Source: Symbiodinium natans (taxonomy: Eukaryota; Sar; Dinophyceae; Suessiales; Symbiodiniaceae). From it: a stretch of DNA of 64,000 nucleotides. The notes beneath the pieces were generated by a model, which saw only the letters and a program-made list of their open reading frames with translations, did not search any database and was not told where the DNA came from. Positions 20,950 to 31,789 of the stretch are shown one piece after another. Positions within the stretch are counted from its first letter, which is position 1; the number at the start of each line of letters is the position of its first letter. The stretch spans positions 218,824 to 282,823 of the forward strand of contig CAJNDS010002763.1 in NCBI GenBank assembly GCA_905221605.1, in the 5' to 3' direction. The translations under genes were made by a program, and so were the position numbers.

Positions 20950-21406
20950 CCCACGGCCAACATGCGCCGCCTGCTGCAGCTTTTTTCCAGCTTGTTTGGG
21001 CCAAGGTAGAATCAGGGCCATTGCGCCAAGCATAGGACTTCAGACTTAGAGATTCGTATAGCTTGTCACCCTAAACCCTGAACCCTGAACCCTAAACCCT
21101 AAACCCTAAACCCTAATAGTTGCCGGCTTGTAGCTCAGGCGCATGTGTAGAGGCTTTCACATCGCTCGAAGGCTCATCCCACTGAAGCGGAAGGGGGCTC
21201 GTCATCACTGTTGCGCACTCTTTAACCCTAAGCCCTGAGCCCCTTATGACTCTACTTATAACTAGGGCCTAAACCCTAAACCCTTCACCCTAAACCCTAA
21301 CCTCCTTGTAGAGGGAGGTTGCATGTGGCCGGTCACGCCCCAAGCCGATGCGACCGGGACCCAGCACGGACTGGGGTGTAGCTATGGATGCTCCGGTCTT
21401 GCAAGG
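20950..21406 (+). CDS. Two coding exons, unknown
   Basis: 20950-21005: P T A N M R R L L Q L F S S L F G P, acceptor CCTTCCAG, donor GTAGAA. 21312-21406: REVACGRSRPKPMRPGPSTD then WGVAMDAPVLQ, acceptor TTGTAG, donor GTTTAGGG. A third open stretch at 21144-21220 (acceptor CTTGTAG) is weaker because CCCTAA, not TTTAGGG, follows it. Confidence 0.4.
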
Positions 21407-21459
21407 GTTTAGGGGTTAGGGGTTGGGGGTTGGGGTGTGGGGTTTGGGCTTCAGGATGT

Positions 21460-21560
21460 ACTATAGGGACCTGAAGAATTAGAATACGGTTTCGGGGTTG
21501 ATTGTAGCATAATTCTATAGGGACCAGGGAGTACCATTAGTAATTCTTCCGACCCCTGTA
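21460..21560. mobile_element. Inverted-repeat element family C, copy 2
   Basis: TATAGGGACCTGAAGAATTA at the left, TAGTAATTCTTCCGACCCCT at the right, with CATAATTCTATAGGGACC in the centre. Confidence 0.6.
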
Positions 21561-21759
21561 GTAGGGCTCTAGGATTTCGGGACCTGCCCTTTAAGGTTTA
21601 GAGTTTAGAGGAGGGGGGTCAATAGGGGTTTTGTGCTTAAAGTTGTTATAGTTGCAGCCGAGAATTTTCTAAGGGCTTTCGTAGGCGAGCCTGCTACCAG
21701 ATTCCTGAGAGGGCTCGCGGGTTCAATGGGTACACTGGGCCCTAAACCCTGAACCCTAC

Positions 21760-21890
21760 ACCCTAAACACCCTAAACCCCCTAAACACTCTAAACCCCCT
21801 AAACACCCTAAACCCCCTAAACCCCCTGAACCCCCTAAACCCCCTAAACCCCCTAAACCCCCTAAACCCCCTAAACCCTAAACCCTACTC
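21760..21890. repeat. CCCTAAAC/CCCCCTAAA array
   Basis: Alternating CCCTAAACA and CCCCCTAAA units, then CCCTAAA and a poly-C tract running to the acceptor of the exon at 21914. Confidence 0.9.
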
Positions 21891-21913
21891 CCCCCCCCCC
21901 TCCCCCACCTCAG

Positions 21914-21997
21914 CCTGTGCTCACCCTGAGGCGGCTCAGGCTCCAAAGTTAGAGCCCTTGCTGCGTGGAGAAGACCATGCTCCAGGCCGTGCTCCGG
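21914..21997 (+). CDS. Coding exon, unknown
   Basis: Reads CAHPEAAQAPKLEPLLRGED then HAPGRAP. The acceptor CCCACCTCAG follows a poly-C tract; the donor is GTTTAG. The opposite strand is also open with a GTGAGC donor, so the strand is not certain. Confidence 0.35.
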
Positions 21998-22016
21998 GTT
22001 TAGATCTTCTGGCTGG

Positions 22017-22260
22017 TGCTTAGTAGGGAATGAGGGAATTCGGGCCCTATACAATCCCCGTGGGGGAGGGTTTTGGGTTTAAGGTTTAGGGTTTATGGGG
22101 TTCATGGGGGGTAGGTACGTAGGAACCTTAGGGCAGCTTGGGGAGTAGTGGGGAGTATTAGGGAGTATTAGGGAACCGTGGGTTACGTACACGAGCCCCC
22201 TCCCTTAATAACACTAGAAGGATCTGATTTCCAAACCCAGACTCGGGTGTTGAGAGTTAC
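22017..22260. mobile_element. Family B fragment and degenerate sequence
   Basis: TGCTTAGTAGGGAATGAGGG with ACAATCCCC, the left half of a family B element. It is followed by tandem GTAGGGAG(TATTA) motifs near 22140-22175. No exon. Confidence 0.4.
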
Positions 22261-22429
22261 GGCTTCAGGCCTTACAAGTGCTTTGTTGGGATTTAGGTCT
22301 ATACGAGACAGATTTGTCAGGGTGTATGTGTTGCGGTTTTAGGGCTTTAAACGGGACATTTTTTCGAGCTTTACAATCCCCAAATGCCCTTACACCCCCG
22401 CCCCAACTCCAATCAACCCTGTGAACCCC

Positions 22430-22815
22430 ATAAACCTTCAAAACCCCATAAACCCCATAAAACCCCATAAAACCCCATAAAACCCTATAAAACCCCGTAA
22501 AACCCCGTAAAACCCTATAAAACCCTATAAAACCCTCTAAAACCCTATAAACCTTATGAAGCTTATAATCCTTATAAGCCCTATAAGCCCTATAAATCCT
22601 ATAAATCCTATAAACCCTATAAACCCTGTAAACCCTTTTAATACACCCTGTAAACCCTTGAATAAAACCCTATTATACCCTATAAACCTCATAAACCTTA
22701 TCAACCCTGAAAACCCTATGAACCCTTTCAAAAACCTCTAAACCCTACGAACCCTTTAAAGAATCCTCTTAACCCTATGAACCCCTTATAAAAAAAAAAA
22801 AAACTCTAAACCCTA
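22430..22815. repeat. CCCCATAAA/CCCTATAAA satellite with decayed copies
   Basis: Starts as ACCCCATAAA repeats and decays into CCTATAA, CCTTATA and CCTATGAA variants, ending in a poly-A run. It gives low-complexity ORFs (INPINP, FIGFIGFI) that are not genes. Confidence 0.9.
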
Positions 22816-22840
22816 TGAACCCCATGCCTCCCTTCGGCAG

Positions 22841-22899
22841 ATCTACAAAAATGCGGCCATCACGCATGTGGCGCACCGAGCTTGCTCCTGTTCTGTTGG
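22841..22899 (+). CDS. Short coding exon, unknown
   Basis: Reads IYKNAAITHVAHRACSCSVG. Acceptor CTTCGGCAG, donor GTTTTAGGG. The minus strand is open too. Confidence 0.4.
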
Positions 22900-23127
22900 G
22901 TTTTAGGGTGCAGGGTGTTGAGGGTTTCCGGTGCAGGGCATAGCCCTTTAGGGTTTAGGGTTTAGGCTTACGGTTCAGGGCTTTGGGCTTCGGGTTTAGG
23001 GTTTAGGGTTCAGGGTTTAATGCTTAGGGTTTAGGGTTTAGGGTTTAGGGCTTAGGGTTTAGGCTTAGGGTTGAGATTTCAGGACTTTGGGTTTAGCGTT
23101 GAGGGGGTACTGTGATTCCTGATGGCC

Positions 23128-23204
23128 TGTGTCCAACTTCTCGTCCGCGCCGGCAACAAAGCACGTGTGGGCTTTGAAGTCCAAGGCTATGGCATCTTGA
23201 GGGC
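23128..23204. other. Coding-like stretch, strand uncertain
   Basis: On the + strand an ATG-led frame reads MACVQLLVRAGNKARVGFEV then QGYGILRAK, with no acceptor in front, so it could be a first exon. On the minus strand (about 23196-23136) it reads A I A L D F K A H T C F V A G A D E K L, whose FVAGADEK resembles the FVSGADEK of Elongator subunit 2. Third-position G/C slightly favours minus; neighbouring exons favour plus. Confidence 0.3.
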
Positions 23205-23205
23205 T

Positions 23206-23283
23206 AAAGGTTTAGGGTTTAGGGTTTAGGGTTTAGGGTTTAGGGTTTAGGGTTTAGGGTTTAGGGTTTAGGGTTTAGGGTTT
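23206..23283. repeat. TTTAGGG array
   Basis: Eleven copies directly right of the coding-like stretch at 23128-23204. Confidence 0.95.
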
Positions 23284-23499
23284 TGCTTTTCTGGGCTTCA
23301 GGCTTACCTTCACAGATCAGGTTCAAAAAGCGGAGGCCGCAGTTTGGGGTTTAGGGTTTGGGGAGCTCAAACCCTGAACCCTATACACTACAAACCCCAA
23401 ACCCCAAACCCTAAACCTTAACCCCTAAACCCTAAATCCAAAACGGGGTCACATGGGCGAGATTGCTCCGTCATCAAAGTACCGGACTCGCAGTGGCTC

Positions 23500-23560
23500 C
23501 TGATGATGCACTCGGACCACCGGTTCACAATGGTCACCCTGTGATGGATGAAACCTGAGT
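23500..23560 (+). CDS. Possible coding exon, unknown
   Basis: After acceptor ACTCGCAG the + frame reads W L L M M H S D H R F T M V T L. The minus strand of the same stretch is also open. A low-confidence exon between CCCTAAA repeats and unique intron. Confidence 0.25.
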
Positions 23561-23855
23561 TCCTGCTTGAGCTTACTGACAAGGTTTCTATTGGTTGGTG
23601 GTCTCTTTAAGTAGGGTTTCTGTTTTGTGGGGGGTCTGATTGGGGTATCTAGGGGCTATACTTTAAGGTATAAGGGTAACAGACAAACAGGCCACCGGCC
23701 TTTATAAGACAAGGTGCTTGCATTCAAATGGCCTCAGACAACATTGTCCCGGCAGTTGAAGCAGGAAATGCTTATACACATTGGCCCTCTGAGTGAGGCC
23801 CTAAACCCGAAACCCTAAACCCTAAACCCTAAACCCTAAACCCTATACCCTGTAG

Positions 23856-23953
23856 GTGGTTGATGTCTGGCATCCCTCAGCCTTCACCTACAGCCGCTTC
23901 GGCTCCCTCAAGCTCACGCCACAAAGACCACAGAACCCTAACTCCTCCTCCTT
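23856..23953 (+). CDS. Coding exon, unknown
   Basis: Reads VVDVWHPSAFTYSRFGSLKL then TPQRPQNPNSSS. The acceptor CCTGTAG follows CCCTAAA directly, the donor GTTTAGGG opens a TTTAGGG array. The minus strand is closed by stops, so the strand is clear. No known motif. Confidence 0.5.
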
Positions 23954-24238
23954 GTTTAGGGTTTAGGGTTTAGGGTTTAGGGTTTGGGGTTTAGGGCTTA
24001 GGGTTTAGGGCTTAGGGTTTAGGGCTTAGGGTTTGGGGTTTGGGGTTTAGGGTTTATAGGGTTTCCTAAAAAGCTTCACCCTTCAAGCCACTAGACCCTG
24101 AGCCCTAAACCTTAAAGCACCTAAAACCCTGAACCCTCTTGACCTTCAAGCACCAAAAGAGCCCTCAAGGCCCCTTAAGCCCAAAACCCTAAACCAAATC
24201 CTAAGCCCTGCAAAACTTCAACTCCCAAAAGAGACGAG

Positions 24239-24303
24239 GTCTCGAAAGAGTCCATCGACATCCGCGCCCTGGAGATGGAGTGGTACACCAGGTCTCGTGG
24301 AGG
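24239..24303 (+). CDS. Coding exon, unknown
   Basis: Reads VSKESIDIRALEMEWYTRSR, possibly preceded by DE if the acceptor at 24230 is used. 19 of 23 codons end in G or C. Donor GTTTCGGG. One of the clearest anonymous exons. Confidence 0.55.
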
Positions 24304-24509
24304 GTTTCGGGTTGAGGGTTGAGGTTTAGGGTATGGGGTCTAGGGTTTAATTAGGGTATAGGGGTCTAGAGTTTTAGGGTTGGCACCAATGCCCTCAAAC
24401 TGGCCTAAGCCTCTAACACCCTCCAAATCCTGAACCCCAAAATCCCAAGCCGTTCAGGAACTACGACACCATGGCGGCTCAGGCTCTTCTCTTTTGATTT
24501 TTTTTTGAC

Positions 24510-24610
24510 GTTGGTTCTTAGTAGGGAGGGCAGGTACCCTATGTATTCCTTTAGCAGGTACCATAGGGAAGGGTCTAGGGCGCCCAATTTTCCTCATTCC
24601 CTACTAACCA
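24510..24610. mobile_element. Inverted-repeat element family B, copy 2
   Basis: TTGGTTCTTAGTAGGGAGGG at the left, CCTCATTCCCTACTAACCAA at the right, with CAGGTACCCTATGTATTCC and GGTACCATAGGG inside. It follows a possible small coding stretch at 24462-24490. Confidence 0.7.
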
Positions 24611-24947
24611 AATTTTGGGTTTGTTTTGTCTATTGGAGGCTTCCAATACTTGGAGTACCCGTACTGCTGGCTCCCATCATAAGGATTCTACTAGTTTGGT
24701 GTCTACAAGAGGCACCACTACATTTTGGAAGTATCATTGAAGGTTTCCGAAACTCGGGGTACCTTATTGGGGTCCTTGTTCTAAGGGAATCCTACTATGG
24801 AGGGTTCAGGATGTAGGGTTGATAGGGGCAACAGAATAACCATCTGTCAGTCTGAGAGGGGAGGAGGAGGTGGACCCTGAACCCCAAACTTTCAACCCTG
24901 AACCCTATGTGATATGAGTCTATGTCTTTGAACTTACTCGGGCAAAG

Positions 24948-25137
24948 AGAACCCTATGACTTCGCAGAGTGTTCAAGGGCCGTGAGTCTGACTGAGTTTT
25001 CGGCTTTGGGTTTCAGATTTTCTGTTTGGGGGTCGGGCTTGCGCGGGATGACTTAAGGCATTCGGCGACCGTGCGTCGGATCGATTTTCGGGGTCTGGTG
25101 CTGAGGTGCAGGAATCGGATGCTTAGGATGGAGAATG
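24948..25137 (+). CDS. Two coding exons, unknown
   Basis: 24948-24981 reads E P Y D F A E C S R A with acceptor GGCAAAG and an excellent donor GTGAGT. 25017-25137 is open for 40 codons: IFCLGVGLARDDLRHSATVR then RIDFRGLVLRCRNRML; acceptor GGGTTTCAG, donor GTGAACCC, so the intron again begins inside a CCCTAAA repeat. The intron between is only 35 bases, which makes one of the two doubtful. Confidence 0.35.
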
Positions 25138-25294
25138 GTGAACCCTAAACCCTAAACCCTAATTAAACCCTAAACTAAACCCTGAACCCTAAACTAAACC
25201 CCAAACCCCAAACCCCAAACCCCAAACCCCAAACCCCAAAAACCTAAACCCTGGTATCCAAAACAAGACACCCCGCAAGTGGGGAACTGCGCAG

Positions 25295-27005
25295 GCAGCC
25301 ATGTTTGCCGGCTTCGCCTTCGAGCAAATCACGGAGTCGCACAACGAAGTTGCTGTGTGTCTTCCTGGTTCTTAGTAGGGGTTTAGGGGTAGGGTTTTGC
25401 TTGAATTCAGACGAATGACGTATTGTTGGGGCCCTCTTTATACGGCTTGCTATCTTCTAGCAACCTCACCTTTGTGCGCCTCTTACAAGGGCCCCTGGCT
25501 TCTAAAGGACCCTCAACGCTAGTCTCTCAACCCTACATCCCCAAATCCTGAACCCAAGGCTGTAAATTCCTAGACCCGAACCCTAAACCCTAAATCCTAA
25601 ACCCTAAACCCTAAACCCTAAACCCTAAACCCTAAACCCGAAGCCCACCCCAACACCCTTCCTAGAGAATCCCAGAAGTCGATGTTTGTCAGAGCAGAAG
25701 GACCATGTTCCGAAGGCTCCACGGACATAGGGGATCCCAGAAGGTCGTTTTAGGGTTTAGGGTTTTAGGGTTTAGGGTTTAGGGTTTAGGGTTGGCCCAA
25801 AACTCCCCAAAGTGAGACCCTAAACCCACAGACCCGAGAAGCCCAGAGCCCAATACCCGCCTAAATGAAACCTTCGATCAACCCTTAGAAAGCTTCTTTT
25901 GCCCATAAACACGAAACAAAGCCGTGAACTCTTGAAATGAAGCCTTGATACTTTGCAAACCCTAAACCCTAAACCCTAAACCCTAGACCCTAAACCCTAA
26001 ACCCCTAAACCCGTAAACCCTAAACCCTAAACCCTTTAGCGGCTCAAAAAGAGGAGCCGATTCCGGCTCAGACACCCTTTGCCTTGGAGGCCGGGCTTCG
26101 ATTCCTCTTTCTCTGAGGTTTAGTGTTTCGGGGTTAGGGTTTGGGGTTTTAGGGTTTAGGGTTTAGGGTTTAGGGGTTTAGGGGTTTAGGGGTTTAGGGG
26201 TTTAGGGGTTTAGGGGTTTAGGGGTTTAGGGGTTTAGGGGTTTAGGGGTTTAGGGTTTAGGGTTTAAGGTTTAGGGTGTCTAGACAATGCTCAGCCGTAA
26301 AGTCTGTTGGAGAATTTGTCATAAGCAATCCTATAAAGCACAACTATGTGCTTCTGATAGACAGGCAACTACAGTTTTCACGTAACACTACAGTACAAAA
26401 CAGCAAGGTGCCGCAAGCTTATCTTGCCTTGGGAGGCCCCCGACTGAGATTCAGGGTTTGGAGTCCTGCGCCTGAGAATCAACATTTCGGGGGACTCATA
26501 GGTAACTTGCATAGTAGAATCCCTAAACCCTAAACCCTCAACCCTAAACCCTAAACCCTAAACCCTAAACCCTAAACGAGCCCCATGGTGACAACCCTGC
26601 CTCGCTTCTGGCAGTCAGGGATGTGAAGCTTGGGAGGGCCCACCCCAAGCGGCTAAACCTAAACTAGACTTTGCGAGGCTGGAAAGGGTTTAGGGTGGTT
26701 TGGGGTTTAGGGTTTAGGGTTTAGGGTTTAGGGTTTAGGGTTTAGGGTTTAGGGTTTAGGGTTTAGGGTTTAGGGTTTAGGGTTTAGGGTTTAGGGTTTA
26801 GGGTTTAGGGCCTAATAATGGACTAGACTTAGTAAGACCATCCGGGAACCTACCCCTCCTAAACCCTCTGAACCCTGGAGCCTAAACCCGAAACCCTAAA
26901 TTCTTAAACCCTAAACCCCTAAACCCCTAAACCCCAAAGCTCTGGCAGATGGCCTACATCAGCTTGACAGCCATCGCGCTGGGCTTCAACCTGTGCGCCT
27001 CATGA
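25295..27005 (+). CDS. Four exons ending in a stop; possible small multi-membrane-segment protein
   Basis: 25295-25348: AAMFAGFAFEQITESHNE, 18 codons in phase 0. 25676-25743: KSMFVRAEGPCSEGSTDIGD then PRR. 26615-26687: GCEAWEGPPQAAKPKLDFAR then LE. 26949-27005: M A Y I S L T A I A L G F N L C A S and a TGA stop. The first and last are hydrophobic and could be membrane helices, as in the four-helix Orai-like proteins; this is only a resemblance. Exons are flanked by CCCTAAA on the left and TTTAGGG on the right, except that a family B fragment follows the first. The middle two may belong elsewhere. Confidence 0.4.
26150..26275. repeat. GGGGTTTA octamer array
   Basis: TTTAGGG at the edges, with a homogeneous core of about ten TTTAGGGG octamers. 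Confidence 0.95.
26700..26812. repeat. TTTAGGG array after exon 26615-26687
   Basis: About 16 copies. A poly-G run of about 30 follows at 27011-27047, after the stop of the exon at 26949. Confidence 0.95.
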
Positions 27006-27611
27006 CGTTCAAACTGTGGGGCGGGGGGGGGGGGGGGGGGGGGGGGGTTCAGGTTTAGGGTTTAGGGCACCTAAACCCTAAAACCCTAACACCCTGAACC
27101 CTAAACCCTAAGTCCTAAACCATTAACCATAACACTCAGACCCCTACACCCTAAGCAGCTTCGGGGAAGCTGGGGTACTAGGATGGCCCTTAAACCCTTT
27201 GAACAAAATATTCCTGAATGTAGTCCTCTGAAACCCGATAACAAGGAAAGATATGAAATATCCCAAGGTCCTAAACCCTAAGCCCAAAGCATCCCAAGGC
27301 CCTACCCAGACTATGTAGGAGAATTTTCTAACTTGCCTGGCTTGGTAGCCCAGTAGCCACATCATAGTAAGGGCACCTTTTGATTAATTTATAAAGGAGC
27401 CGCCAAAACACAGGGCAAAGGGTACATATTTTCAACTTACTGTTTACAGCAGTGCAGAACCTTCGTGCAAAGTCCCCTGAGCTCTGAGCTCGGTAGAAAA
27501 GCTCATGATGAAACCCAAAGCCCTCCCCCGGCACGCCCCGGAACCCTAAACACGCAGTTTAGGGTTTTGGGGTTTTGGGTTCAGGGTTTAGGGTTACGCC
27601 CTAACATTCAG

Positions 27612-27785
27612 CCCATGCTCAAGGTTTGCATGACATGCACCTTTTGCGTCATCTTCGGCCACCCGGCTGCAGAAATGCGGGTTGAGGGCTCCGGACGTCC
27701 CATTGTGAGGTTGTTTGTCATTCAAGGGGATTCTAGTCTTCAAGGCACTAAAGGAGGGACTTATCTGCGCCCTCGTTCCACGTAA
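27612..27785 (+). CDS. Possible terminal exon, unknown
   Basis: Acceptor ACATTCAG, then 57 codons starting PMLKVCMTCTFCVIFGHPAA and ending LRPRST with TAA. It is followed by a poly-C tract. The minus strand is also open over part of it. Confidence 0.3.
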   Translation, partial: PMLKVCMTCTFCVIFGHPAAEMRVEGSGRPIVRLFVIQGDSSLQGTKGGTYLRPRST

Positions 27786-27899
27786 TCGACCCCCCCCCCC
27801 CCCGGGTATCAAACCATAAACCTACCAGTACCCCAAACCTTGAACCCTAAACTCGAAACCCAGTGTGAACCAAGGCGATCAGAGTGAAAATCCTGAACT

Positions 27900-29050
27900 C
27901 TACAGCCTACCCCTAAACCCTAAACCCCCCCCCCCCCTCCCCCCCTTTCCCCCCCCCTCCCCCCCCCCTCCCCCCAACCCGCCTCAACAAAACAGAAACC
28001 ACAACAGAAACTAAAGCCATTCCCTGCATCCTTCCTACACTTACATCTGAATAGATTCCAAACCTGGACCTAAACTGCCCATGCGCCCCAAAAACCCTGA
28101 ACCTCAAACCTTGACGCTCAGCTCACAGCCCTAGCACCCTCAAGCCTTTTAAAACCCCAAACCCTACCATACCTGGAAGTCAAACCCTTCACAAAATCCT
28201 GAACCAAAACGACCGCACGATATCCTGAAACCCTCAAACCAACGAAACTCTGAACCAAGCAGCAACACTGAACAGAAGAGCAACAGCACCTGTATTTGGT
28301 TAAGCGTCTAGCGTTGTATCCAATCCCTGCCATCTATCCTTCGAAGCAAGTATTCTGAACGCTACGGCTCCGATTGGTTTGGGGTTTAAAAGTTTAGGGT
28401 TTAGGGTTTAATTAGGGTTTAAACGTTTCGAATTTGGTATTTGAGTGTTGAACCCCGGCTTAAGAGGGAGATCGCAAACCCTAAACGCTCAGGAATACCT
28501 AAACCTCAACATGTACTTCTGGTCTTCAGGGGGCTATAGCTGCACGAGGGCCTATCCTTGGTTTGACTAAGGGTTTAGGGTTTTGGGGTACTCATCTGGG
28601 GGAGTGCACTGAGGCCCTGGACTCTTTATTCTCAACTTTCCAACACCCTGAACTGTAGACCCGAAACCCTGAACCCTACACAAACCCTAAACTCCAAGGC
28701 TCCAAACCCGATATAGGCCCTGAACACTTCAGAGCCCTAAACCCTTAAACCGACGACTTTCAGGGGTTGCAGGCTGTAACCTCCGAGTCCTAGAAAACCT
28801 CCCCTCAACCTGAACGCTCTTCATAAGCTTCCCTGAGCCACCCCCAGGCCCTAAACCCCAAACCTTAATCCCGAAACTCTAATTACCTTCACCCGAGTTT
28901 AGGGTTTATGGTTTAGGGCTTTAGGGTTGGGGTTTAGGGTCTAGAGTTGTCGGGTCCGAGGGCAGCGGCTCGCCCTAATGGGGCATGGTGGCGCTCGCTC
29001 CGTGCACGTAGCGGTGGACAACTTGCACCAGGTGCGCGATGTCACCCCTT
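27900..29050. other. Repeat-rich stretch without clear exons
   Basis: Poly-C tracts at 27920-27975, scattered single CCCTAAA or CCCTGAA motifs and TTTAGGG blocks at 28395, 28570 and 28895-28940. Open frames on the minus strand (27913-28333) are low quality. Confidence 0.4.
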
Positions 29051-29059
29051 GCCTAAGAG

Positions 29060-29146
29060 CCCTTTCTTGAATAGCCTAACCCTAAACCCTAAATTGTAAA
29101 CCCTACACCCTAAACCCTAAACCCTAAACCCTTTCTTGAATAGCCT
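29060..29146. repeat. 51-base CCCTAAA insertion flanked by an 18-base duplication
   Basis: CCCTTTCTTGAATAGCCT occurs perfectly at 29060-29077 and 29129-29146. The 51 bases between are CCCTAAA-type repeats only. This is the signature of an insertion with target-site duplication, or of repair of a staggered break. Confidence 0.9.
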
Positions 29147-29167
29147 TGGGCCCCTGGACAGGCGCAG

Positions 29168-31562
29168 CGGTTCACCTTCGTCCAGCGACTCGCCACATTG
29201 GGGCAGCTCGGGGAGGGTTGAAGTGGCTTAGGGCTCAGGGTTTAGGGGTTTGGGGTTTAGGGTTTAGGGTTTGGGGTTTGGGGTTTGGGGTTTGGGGTTT
29301 AGGGTTTAGGCTGTCTTAGGGCTCAGGGCTTGAGAGTTCTGGATAAGGGGGCTTAGGATTTAGGGTGTAGGGTCGCGGGGAGATCCTGATCTCACAGAAA
29401 CAAGCTGACCAAGTGCTGAGCTAGGGAACCCTTCAGGACAGAATTGCAGAAACAATCTGATGTACGGCCCTGATGGCCTCAAAACATGCCTTTCCCCTAG
29501 CCCTACAACCTAAAACCCTCCCCTCACCACCCACCCTAAACTCTAAGTCCTGTTGCCTAAACCCAGTTCCCTAAACCCTGAAGCCGAAAAGTCCTAAGCT
29601 CCCCCAAACAAACTCAGCAGAGCTCACAAAGACACAGTAAATTTGCTGTTGGGGTTTTAGGGTTTTTGGAGTTTGGGGTTTAAGGGTTTAGAGTTTGGGG
29701 TCTAGGGAAGGCTCCGGGATCTTGGATCAGGGGTTATAAGTGCTAAGTTCGGCTTTTCGAACAACGACCAAATTGTATGACCTCATTGCCAAGATCCTTG
29801 ATCCTCTACGTACCCTGAACCCAAACCCTGAAGCCTCTGCCCTAAACGCTAAACCCTGAACCCTGAGTTTCGTCGTCCGTTGAAGAAGGTCCTGCAGGGT
29901 CTAGGGTTTAGGGTTTAGGACTTGGCAGCAGGGATTGTGTAGGTGCTTTCTCTTAGTCCATTGTCCGACTGGCAAAGGTTCCTGCTCGGCATCCTGGGCT
30001 ACCTGATGTCACACATCTTCGCCCCTGGTCCTGCTTTGAGTCTGAATTTGCTTGGGGTTCAGGTTCAGGCTAAACCCGAAACCCGAAACCATATTGACCC
30101 TTGACCGCTTGAGCGGATTCAAGGCGGTGTCTCTCATTTGGGGGGTTGAGGCTGTACCTCAACGTGTGATTGCCGGCATGCCTCTGCAGCAGTGATTCCT
30201 GCTGTTTTTGAAAAAATGCTAAAGTTCTAGGGTTTAGGGTTTAGCGTTTGCAAGAAAGTGTTGAGTCTTAGTAGCCCAGAGGCGCCATTTCTGCCCTTGC
30301 TGGGTTTGGGTTCCTTCAGACAGGTAGCAAAGACAGAAAGGGATAAGAGTTCAGGATTTGATCAGGGTTTAGGCTTTAGGCTTTCGGGTTTAGGGCTTAG
30401 GCGAAAGGGATCCTGAAATTACAATGCCAAAGGTTACCTTTACTGTAGTTACCCAAGGGTATTGGACAACGAAGCAAACCCGCCAAGGGCACCTGGATCT
30501 ACTTCGAGAAGGATGTGGCACTTCTGCCTTTCGCCTTTGAAAGTAACACATTACACCCTGACCCCTAAACCTAATAAACCTCAGCCCCTAAGCCCCTAAT
30601 CCCTAAACCCTAAACCCGAACTGAATGCCGACATGGCGGTTCATGGCTCATGCCCATGCCCAACCCCGACCCGGGAATATCCTACGGGTTGATCCGGGGT
30701 TGATCGAAATTATCATATGCCAAAACATATTAGGGCACTTAAGGGGCTTATCAGTGGGCTATAAGTACAGTTAAAATTGGTTAATAAGTACCAAGAAGCT
30801 AAGGGTTTCGGGTGCCAACGCAGACCAGTTTTGGCAAGAGAGCGTTGGCGGCCTCAAGACGCAAGGATCTGCCTCCCGCTGTCCGTGTTCTTCCTGGCCA
30901 TCATCTACTACGCTCCCCGGCGCACGGTTTTTTGAAGTTTAAGCGTATTTCCCTTTTGTTGATTCAGTTGTTTATGCAGTGTACACTTTCAGTTGTTTTG
31001 CTTATGTTTTACATAGTACATCCCAAGCTTGCTACCGGTAGACCTGTCCTGTGTAGGTTGTGACTATCGTCGACAAGCTCGTTCTTCCGGATGACAAGGC
31101 TCGCTTTTTCGTGTCGCTGCAGGTCTCGTTCAGCGCAGCAATGTGGTGAGTCGAGGTCGTATCTGTATTTGACACCTGGATAGCCCACAAGAATGCCAAC
31201 CGAATAGCCCCAAACGCCCATCATATTCTGCCTTTTATTGCTAGATGAGTTTATGGGTCTACATACATGTGAAAATATCATCAACTGTATCATGAAAATG
31301 CTATAGCCTATGTGAAAACTGCCATAGTAATCTCTGGTTTTGTACAATATAATATTTTCATAGGACTATGTGCCATTGACTGTGATTTTCTTATGTGGTC
31401 GTACTATTAGATGATTCGATGATGCTGTTTTTTGTGTTCTAACCCGTCTTAGAAACCAATAAGCCCACCTCCCTTCCCGAGGCGGTCTTCGGGAGATTCT
31501 TCGCCGAGACCTCAGTCGAGCCTCTGCGCCCCAGACAGGCGAGGAAGAGGAGATCCTTCTAG
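29168..31562 (+). CDS. Gene with several membrane segments, 3' part ending in TAG
   Basis: Exons: 29168-29216 (R F T F V Q R L A T L G Q L G E); 29957-30027 (PLSDWQRFLLGILGYLMSHI then FAP, hydrophobic); 30124-30191 (AVSLIWGVEAVPQRVIAGMP then LQ); 30475-30542 (KPAKGTWIYFEKDVALLPFA then FE); 30866-30926 (ICLPLSVFFLAIIYYAPRRT, hydrophobic); 31057-31122 or 31145 (VVTIVDKLVLPDDKARFFVS then LQ); 31465-31562 (PTSLPEAVFGRFFAETSVEP then a basic tail RQARKRRSF and TAG). Two or more membrane helices are likely. No family is recognised; a ligand-gated channel or transporter is possible. Not all phases join, so at least one exon is missing or misplaced. Introns after 30543 are largely free of telomere repeats. 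Confidence 0.5.
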
Positions 31563-31694
31563 GGTTCGGGTTTGGGGTTTAGGGGCTCTCTACACGGTAC
31601 TCTTGTAGGGTTTAGGGTTTAGGGTTTGGGGTTTAGGGTTTAGGGTTTAGGGTTTAGAGGAACAACCCCCACCCCCCAAAGCTGTGAAACCAAG

Positions 31695-31744
31695 GCGTGG
31701 AGCAGGTACGAGCAGCTGAATGACCTCGATGCGGAGGCTCTCCA
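31695..31744 (+). CDS. Short coding exon, start of the next gene
   Basis: Reads A W S R Y E Q L N D L D A E A L; acceptor AACCAAG, donor GTTTAGG. It lies 133 bases after the TAG of the previous model. Confidence 0.45.
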
Positions 31745-31789
31745 GTTTAGGAGTTAAGGTTTAGGGTTTAGGGTTTAAGGTCAGTCCCA

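Noticed and set aside
22537-22741. FIGFIGFI and INPINP ORFs
   Set aside because: Translations of the decayed CCCTATAAA satellite.
30812-31063. 83-codon + ORF and the 112-codon minus ORF opposite
   Set aside because: The true exon frame here is ICLPLSVFFLAIIYY with splice sites; the longer ORFs cross intron sequence.
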